Assembly: GCA_937934635.1 (NCBI GenBank)
Contig: CALGZD010000328.1
Location: 1 to 9,565 of the forward strand
DNA length: 9,565 nt
Reading direction: 5' to 3'
From: an uncultured Deinococcales bacterium
Lineage (GTDB): Bacteria; Deinococcota; Deinococci; Deinococcales; Trueperaceae
Part shown: positions 5,477 to 9,565 of the stretch, piece after piece
Numbering within the stretch: position 1 is the stretch's first letter
Layout: every line of letters begins with the position of its first letter
Position numbers and translations under genes: made by a program
Notes under the pieces: generated by a model
Database searches by the model: none
What the model was told of the DNA's origin: nothing
The model's input: the letters and a program-made list of their open reading frames with translations, nothing else

Positions 5477-6124
5477 ATGATCGGGAAAAGCTACCTAATA
5501 GCGTCTAATACGCTATCTAAACAAAAACTAAATTCACTCACTTATCCTGAGGACATAACTGTAGTTATGTATGAAACATCGCAAGATGCACTCGAATACT
5601 TAATTGAAAACACACCTGCATTTATTGTGCTTGACAATGCGCTCGAGCCTGTCACAGGTCTTGAGATTGTTCGGAAAATTCGGAAAATTAAGCGTCTACA
5701 CAAAGTACCCGTAGCGCTGATAGATGAAAAAGGTGGGCTCGAGCTCACCCCACCAGAAAAAAAGCTGATAGATCTGTACATCCAAGAAAAAGTCAGCGAA
5801 GCTGAGCTTGTTGCACAAATCAAAAGTTACGAAGTCTCTTCAAATGCAGCAATCCGCACAACCCATATGGATTTAAAAACTACGGTCTATTTGGAACAAG
5901 CCATCTCTCAGTTACACGAAGCAGAAGCGCCACAACCATCAGTAAACATGACCAAAGCTCAGGAAATGACTCTTTCAAAAAGTCAAAAAATTGAGTATCT
6001 ACAAACCGAAGTAGAGCGACTCACTGCCATGCTCAACGAATACAGGGAACGCTATGGTGATATGTACGAAGAGAAACCTGAAAAGCAGGCATGGCTTAAT
6101 GTTTTGTTGAAGCCTGTGTTTTAA
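5477..6124 (+). CDS. Degenerate receiver-domain protein with C-terminal coiled coil
   Basis: This 215-residue protein has an N-terminal part (~1-118) laid out like a CheY-type receiver: strand IVLDN with candidate phosphoacceptor Asp53, then PVTGLEIVRKIRKI (58-71) matching the D/TG-xE helix region, then VPVALIDE (77-84) and a terminal helix SEAELVAQIKSY (107-118). The early acidic pair is missing (YLIASN at 6-11). The Thr/Ser of strand 4 is replaced by Ile/Asp (ALIDE), and the usual Lys-Pro is not clear (YIQEKV at 101-106). Magnesium binding and switching are therefore doubtful. The C-terminal part is a probable coiled coil (SKSQKIEYLQTEVERLTAMLNEYRERYGDMY, split over 167-197) with a short hydrophobic tail ending LLKPVF. 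There is no DNA-binding or enzymatic output domain. It may be a protein-interaction adaptor in the same signalling context as the upstream response regulator; this is inference. Confidence -1.
   Translation: MIGKSYLIASNTLSKQKLNSLTYPEDITVVMYETSQDALEYLIENTPAFIVLDNALEPVTGLEIVRKIRKIKRLHKVPVALIDEKGGLELTPPEKKLIDLYIQEKVSEAELVAQIKSYEVSSNAAIRTTHMDLKTTVYLEQAISQLHEAEAPQPSVNMTKAQEMTLSKSQKIEYLQTEVERLTAMLNEYRERYGDMYEEKPEKQAWLNVLLKPVF
5671..5688 (+). repeat. 9-bp in-frame duplication
   Basis: TCGGAAAAT occurs twice head to tail and produces the RKIRKI repeat in the receiver-like protein (residues 66-71). It lies in the helix after the putative phosphoacceptor loop, so it lengthens or shifts that helix compared with a standard receiver. 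Confidence -1.
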
Positions 6125-6135
6125 CACGCATGAAC

Positions 6136-6162
6136 TATCTATAGCACTCTAGGAGATAGATA
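6136..6162. terminator. Weak hairpin after the receiver-like gene
   Basis: TATCTAT (6136-6142) and ATAGATA (6156-6162) form a 7-bp AT-rich stem with a 13-nt loop, 11 bp after the stop codon. No T-run follows. The position suggests a transcript end, but the same TATCTA/TAGATA word occurs near other genes here, so it could instead be a protein-binding site. Confidence -1.
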
Positions 6163-6177
6163 CTACATTAAGGGCGC

Positions 6178-6192
6178 AGTTCTATAAGAACT
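6178..6192 (+). terminator. Short hairpin in the convergent spacer
   Basis: AGTTCT-ATA-AGAACT is a perfect 6-bp stem with a 3-nt loop, followed by TT and an A-rich stretch. It lies in the 239-bp spacer between two converging genes and might end the plus-strand transcript. It is too short to be confident. Confidence -1.
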
Positions 6193-6363
6193 TTAAGAAA
6201 AACAACTTATACCGTGTTCGAAAATATCCTTAATAAAATAATCGACATGAAGCGTCAGGTGCTCAACCACATTCCGCTTCAAACTTAAGATTTCCCAGCT
6301 ATAAGATACATGACTTTTTAAAGGATTTAAGAGGAATTGGTATTAGATCTAAGTAATCAACAA

Positions 6364-7314
6364 TTATTGCGTTCCATATACGCGCCCACGTGCCAGCACC
6401 TGATTGCCTTTAATCAGTGCTGGCATTGCTGTTTCTTGACCACTAGTTTCATGACTGCCAGTTTCTTGACTGCTAGTTTCTTGACTGCTATCGCCATCAA
6501 GTTTTGGCAAGATATCAAAGTACTCAGCATTGGTACCATCATAGTCAACTGCTTGTATACCCATATCTTCTAAAGAAGCTGGTAATTTTAAAATGCGCTT
6601 GAGGGCTAAGTCACCATCATTGGCATAACGAGCTTCAATTAGTTCTTGGAAAAGGTTAATAGGTAAACGTCTAGCCTCACCCGCATCCAGTGATTCTGCG
6701 CCTGTAGTTAGGCTGGCTACAGTTGGTTTTTCTGAAAGCAGCTTGTCAGCGCATTTGATAAGCTCAGCAACTGCTGCCAAAAGTGCTGCACTGTCTACTG
6801 ACACCTTATGTAGCACTGTTTTTTTCTTTGGATTAAACACCAGTTGACGTAGGACATCACCAATGCCTAGGGCAAGTACCAAAAAAGCAGCAAAAAACTG
6901 ACTTTGAAACCACAACATTGCAAAAAGGAAAAAGCCCAATACACCTTTAACGACAGGCCAAATAGCAAAAGCAACAGGGAAAGGAAGTGGCAACTTGTCT
7001 AGTTCCTCATTGACGTTTTGCACAAGTTCATCTGCTCTACCTATTTTGGCTAGCTCGGCTAAATCGCTACTTTTTACTTTTTTTGAAGATACCGACGTTG
7101 CCCCTAACATAGTGACCGACTGCTTCAGCATGTCCACAACAAAGGCAAGCTCTCGCTGCCCTCGCAAATCCAAATTTTGCGCTGCTGAATACTCATGATA
7201 TAGCTCATCGAAACTGTTCTTTAACAGCTTAACAACTTGCTCAGAGTTAGGTTGCTTTGATAGTTGTGAACGCAAGCTTTTTTGCTTTTGGTCAAATAGG
7301 GTGAGTAAAGTCAT
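6364..7314 (-). CDS. Unrecognised membrane protein with possible GrpE-like C-terminus
   Basis: I chose the ATG at 7314 (316 residues, MTLLTLFDQKQKSL). An in-frame GTG at 7383 would add 23 residues that look unlike a natural N-terminus and have no good ribosome binding site. Residues ~1-105 are helical and charged, likely cytoplasmic. Residues 109-160 hold two closely spaced hydrophobic segments (FAIWPVVKGVLGFFLFAML and FFAAFLVLALGIGDVL), a likely membrane hairpin. A helical segment follows (~172-250), then LPASLEDMGIQAVDYDGTNAEYFDILPKL (245-273), a four-unit Ser-Ser-Gln-Glu-Thr repeat (276-295), and the ending MPALIKGNQVLARGRVYGTQ (297-316). The last two parts loosely recall the beta domain of GrpE nucleotide exchange factors, which would imply an Hsp70 partner, but this is a weak guess. 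The neighbour on the other side of the promoter region is also membrane-anchored. Confidence -1.
   Translation of the reverse strand: MTLLTLFDQKQKSLRSQLSKQPNSEQVVKLLKNSFDELYHEYSAAQNLDLRGQRELAFVVDMLKQSVTMLGATSVSSKKVKSSDLAELAKIGRADELVQNVNEELDKLPLPFPVAFAIWPVVKGVLGFFLFAMLWFQSQFFAAFLVLALGIGDVLRQLVFNPKKKTVLHKVSVDSAALLAAVAELIKCADKLLSEKPTVASLTTGAESLDAGEARRLPINLFQELIEARYANDGDLALKRILKLPASLEDMGIQAVDYDGTNAEYFDILPKLDGDSSQETSSQETGSHETSGQETAMPALIKGNQVLARGRVYGTQ
6391..6425 (-). other. Strong hairpin inside the 3' end of the membrane protein gene
   Basis: TGCCAGCAC (6391-6399) pairs perfectly with GTGCTGGCA (6417-6425), and inside it TGATT (6401-6405) pairs with AATCA (6412-6416), with C6400 bulged and a 6-nt loop. 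It lies 25-60 bases before the stop codon, overlapping the codons for the MPALIKGNQVLA segment. It may simply reflect the codons used, or it may stabilise the 3' end of the mRNA. Confidence -1.
6431..6490 (-). repeat. 15-bp in-frame tandem repeat, 4 units
   Basis: Four 15-bp units follow each other (6431, 6446, 6461, 6476). The last two are identical (GTTTCTTGACTGCTA) and the others differ by one to four bases. On the coding strand they encode SSQET, SSQET, GSHET and SGQET, a hydrophilic linker between the two parts of the C-terminal domain. Identical adjacent units suggest recent expansion. Confidence -1.
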
Positions 7315-7402
7315 TAGCTTTAGGCTATCGGAATATCGTGGGGAAATACACCTACAAAAGTAGGAAATAGGTAGAGCATTCACAAAATATCAACCAACGT
7401 AA
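7315..7402. promoter_or_regulatory. Short divergent promoter region
   Basis: About 90 bp separate the chosen starts of the two membrane protein genes, so the promoters must overlap or lie within the coding regions. A small perfect hairpin CCTAC-AAAA-GTAGG (7351-7364) sits in the leader of the minus-strand gene. A TTGATA on the minus strand near 7390 is a possible -35, but the matching -10 is poor. Confidence -1.
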
Positions 7403-8131
7403 ATGATAAGATATGCAAACATGAACATTCTCAGTACAATTATAGCTACTATTATTACTATTGTTCTACTGCCCTTTCGAATTATCTTCTGGATTTTTTT
7501 ATTCTTAAGAGCGAACTTCGGTTCTAACCGAGTATCAATTCAAGACTGGGAATCCAATGAAAACATCAACTATAAAGATAGTGTACTTAGTGTCAATTCT
7601 GACACCATGGACATTGAAGAAGTTGCCTCTTTGAAAAGAGTATTTTTATCAGAAGGTGACTTTACTGAACACAAAGATAATGTGAAACATGCTTATACTT
7701 TAGACTTCGTTGATAATAAAGAAGTTTGTCCTCGCTGTAATGCTGCTACTGAACAACGCATTGCTAATTTTGTCTATGATGGGGGGTCAGAAATTAGAGT
7801 GATGTATATTCCTGCTGGATATTTTTGCTTGCATTGTCCAACAGTTATTGTTGATATAGATTTGATTAAAGAAGGCGTTGCCCAAAACTTCCGTTTTGAA
7901 CGCTTAATCGGCATTGATCATGAAGACAATGATGATATTGATTTCTTTAGCACGTTAAATGGTGAAGCAGTTATTTTTAGGTCTGAAGATGGTCAGTCAG
8001 TTTTCATACCAGAATTGTTTGACATAGAAATTCAAGATCATGGTCTCCAAAATAGGTCCTCAAAGAGGAAGAAAAAACATAAACGAAAGTTACAAAAATC
8101 TTCGAGGAAGAAAAATCGTTCCAAAAAGTAA
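7403..8131 (+). CDS. Membrane-anchored zinc-ribbon-like protein with basic tail
   Basis: This 242-residue protein could also start at the ATG at 7421, which gives the cleaner N-terminus MNILSTIIATIITIV. Neither start has a strong ribosome binding site. One hydrophobic segment (~10-35, IIATIITIVLLPFRIIFWIFLFL) is a probable membrane anchor. An acidic linker follows, then two Cys pairs, CPRC (109-112) and CLHC (142-145), which look like a four-Cys zinc ribbon spanning ~37 residues. The following region (150-212) is rich in Asp and beta-type hydrophobic residues. The C-terminal ~22 residues are almost all Lys, Arg and Ser (KRKKKHKRKLQ...), a tail that could bind nucleic acid or phospholipid. I do not recognise the family. 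The gene is divergent from a membrane protein and converges on the MocR-type gene with a 33-bp gap; co-function with the divergent neighbour is plausible but unproven. Confidence -1.
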   Translation: MIRYANMNILSTIIATIITIVLLPFRIIFWIFLFLRANFGSNRVSIQDWESNENINYKDSVLSVNSDTMDIEEVASLKRVFLSEGDFTEHKDNVKHAYTLDFVDNKEVCPRCNAATEQRIANFVYDGGSEIRVMYIPAGYFCLHCPTVIVDIDLIKEGVAQNFRFERLIGIDHEDNDDIDFFSTLNGEAVIFRSEDGQSVFIPELFDIEIQDHGLQNRSSKRKKKHKRKLQKSSRKKNRSKK

Positions 8132-8164
8132 TACATCATCTTTATTATGTGTACAACTTCTACT

Positions 8165-9565
8165 TCATAACTCTCTATAAGCCCTAGCCACCCGCTTAAC
8201 CCCTTCAACAATCCGCTGTGGCGACGTACTCGAATAAACAAAACGCACCAAACGTTTACCAGAACTATCAAAGAAAAATTGGTCACCTGAAGCAAAGCTT
8301 AGACCATGCCTTGCAGCAGCTTTTTGCAGCGTTTTTCCTTCAATATCTCGCAAATGTGCCCATAGGTAAAGACCGCCTTTTGGTGACTGCCAGTGCAAAC
8401 TATTTACTGGTAAATGCTCTTTTAAGCTTTTCTCCATGACTTTTGCTCGTTGCATGTGGCTTGTGCGTAAGCACTGCAAGTTTTTATCAAAATCACCTTC
8501 ATCAACAAGTTTTGCTAAGCAAAGTTGTGACAATCCAGGATTAAACAAATCGCTTTGGGCTTTGACAAGCGAAAGCTGGTCAATAATCGCTTCGTCAGCA
8601 ATGACATAGCCAAGACGCATACCTGGTGCAAGCGTCTTAGAAAAGGTACGCAGGTGAATCACTAAACCAGTACCTTCAAGGTCTTTGAGGGTTGGCGGTG
8701 GTGTTTCAGAAAAGTACATATCTCGGTATGCTTCGTCTTCTACAATCGGTACTCGGTAGCTACGTGCTAGCTGGATGATGCCCTGCCTTGCTTCAAGCGA
8801 TAAGGTGTTGCCTGTTGGGTTTTGGAAAGTGGGGTTTATGTACAACAGCTTGGGGCGTTTTTTCAAGAAGATGTCTTCGAGTTCATCAAGGTCGGCTCGA
8901 GCCACATCCCAACCACACAAGTGCGTACCTGCGAAGCGAAAGCTCTGAATAGCCCCAAGATAACCTGGCCAATCCATCACCACTGAATCATGCTGTTTCA
9001 GCAAACAACGACTAATCAAATCAAGCGCTTGCTGCGTACCCGTGACGATAAGCACTTCTTCAGGTCGTACCCCTTCACGCTGAGCAATCACTTCACGCAA
9101 ATGAGGATGACCCTCTGTTGGCAAAAAGCCAAGTGCATCACTTGGATGGTTTCTGAGTACATAATCACTAATCGCCTGAAATCGTTCAATTGGAAAAGAC
9201 TCAAGATTAGGCTGACCTGCACCAAAAGAAATCGTGTCAGCAGCATCTAGCTCAATCAGCGAACGGATGCTCATATCCAAACTCTGCTGCACAGACTCAG
9301 TCACCTTGCCTCGCCAAGCAAAGTGTGCCCCCATGCGCTCAGGTCGGCTACTCACAAAGGTACCTCGACCTATGTAACTCCGCACCAAACCCCGTGCTTC
9401 GAGTTCATGATAGGCATTCACCGCAGTTGTACGACTGACAGATAATTGCTCGGCAAGTTTTCGTTCTGAAGGGAGTTGGTCACCTGGTTGCAACTGCCCA
9501 GAATCCATGAGATCACTCAAACTATTGCAAAGCTGCAAATACAAAGGTGTTGCTGCTTTGCTATC
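8165..9565 (-). CDS. MocR/GntR-family PLP-dependent transcription regulator, 5'-partial
   Basis: The reading frame stays open to the window edge. The TTG at 9544 is an internal codon of the sequence ATPLYLQL, typical of residues ~10-17 of this family, so only a few N-terminal residues are missing. Numbering from that TTG: a GntR winged helix-turn-helix spans 1-67 (PSERKLAEQLSVSRTTAVNAYHELEARGLV), then a linker, then a fold-type I aminotransferase-like domain. Its PLP-binding residues are all present: TGTQQAL (168-174), Asn242 in NPTFQNPTG, Asp270 and Tyr273 in VEDEAY, the Schiff-base Lys303 in FSKTLAPGMRLG, and Arg434 in RLVRF. MocR proteins are cytoplasmic dimers that use PLP or an amino compound as effector and usually regulate a divergently transcribed neighbour, which here lies outside the window. 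The family is certain; the regulated pathway is not. Confidence -1.
   Translation of the reverse strand, partial: DSKAATPLYLQLCNSLSDLMDSGQLQPGDQLPSERKLAEQLSVSRTTAVNAYHELEARGLVRSYIGRGTFVSSRPERMGAHFAWRGKVTESVQQSLDMSIRSLIELDAADTISFGAGQPNLESFPIERFQAISDYVLRNHPSDALGFLPTEGHPHLREVIAQREGVRPEEVLIVTGTQQALDLISRCLLKQHDSVVMDWPGYLGAIQSFRFAGTHLCGWDVARADLDELEDIFLKKRPKLLYINPTFQNPTGNTLSLEARQGIIQLARSYRVPIVEDEAYRDMYFSETPPPTLKDLEGTGLVIHLRTFSKTLAPGMRLGYVIADEAIIDQLSLVKAQSDLFNPGLSQLCLAKLVDEGDFDKNLQCLRTSHMQRAKVMEKSLKEHLPVNSLHWQSPKGGLYLWAHLRDIEGKTLQKAAARHGLSFASGDQFFFDSSGKRLVRFVYSSTSPQRIVEGVKRVARAYREL

Noticed and set aside
6337..6573. Plus-strand reading frame of 78 codons over the SSQET repeat
   Set aside because: It lies opposite the real minus-strand gene. 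Its repetitive Phe-Leu-Thr-Ala pattern is just the other strand of the tandem repeat.
7315..7383. GTG start at 7383 for the membrane protein
   Set aside because: It would add 23 residues of unusual composition without a good ribosome binding site; the ATG at 7314 is preferred, though the GTG is not excluded.
8038..8295. Minus-strand frame of 85 codons
   Set aside because: It spans the ends of two well-supported convergent genes and is the antisense of the Lys/Arg-rich tail.
9542..9544. TTG as the start codon of the MocR-type gene
   Set aside because: The frame stays open upstream to the window edge and the residues ATP before it match the typical family N-terminus, so the true start lies outside.

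Overview
The window looks like chromosomal DNA of a Gram-negative bacterium, most likely a gammaproteobacterium. It is moderately AT-rich. It carries a NarL-type response regulator, a MocR-type regulator, a SARP-like ATPase regulator and a dispersed C-rich/G-rich inverted repeat (1968-2040) of a kind I recall from gammaproteobacteria and cyanobacteria. The genus cannot be fixed from the sequence alone. No tRNA, rRNA, transposase or CRISPR array was seen.

Layout. Positions 1-1787 (minus) hold the N-terminal ~595 residues of a large STAND regulator: a split winged-helix/BTAD region followed by an NB-ARC-type NTPase. Its C-terminus is outside the window. After a 716-bp divergent spacer come three isolated plus-strand genes separated by ~690-780 bp of non-coding DNA: a degenerate enterochelin-esterase-like protein (2504-3361), a NarL/FixJ response regulator without a neighbouring kinase (4047-4697), and a receiver-like protein with a C-terminal coiled coil (5477-6124). 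Each has a G-rich ribosome binding site. A minus-strand membrane protein (6364-7314, or to 7383 with a GTG start) faces a plus-strand membrane-anchored zinc-ribbon-like protein (7403/7421-8131) across a short divergent promoter region. A 5'-partial MocR-type PLP-dependent regulator (minus, 8165 to beyond 9565) closes the window.

About a quarter of the window is non-coding, and these spacers are full of structure: perfect 15-bp tandem duplications, hairpins, an interrupted 16-bp-arm palindrome upstream of the response regulator, and two spacers (1788-2503 and 3362-4046) that share diverged sequence blocks in the same order. Coding regions carry in-frame 9-, 12- and 15-bp tandem repeats in linkers, so repeat expansion is a theme of the locus.

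Functionally, the first four genes look like signalling or transcription-control proteins. Two of them (the esterase-like protein and the coiled-coil receiver) lack residues their families need for normal chemistry, which suggests binding or scaffold roles. That they work together is an inference from proximity, similar leaders and shared repeat style, not something the sequence proves.
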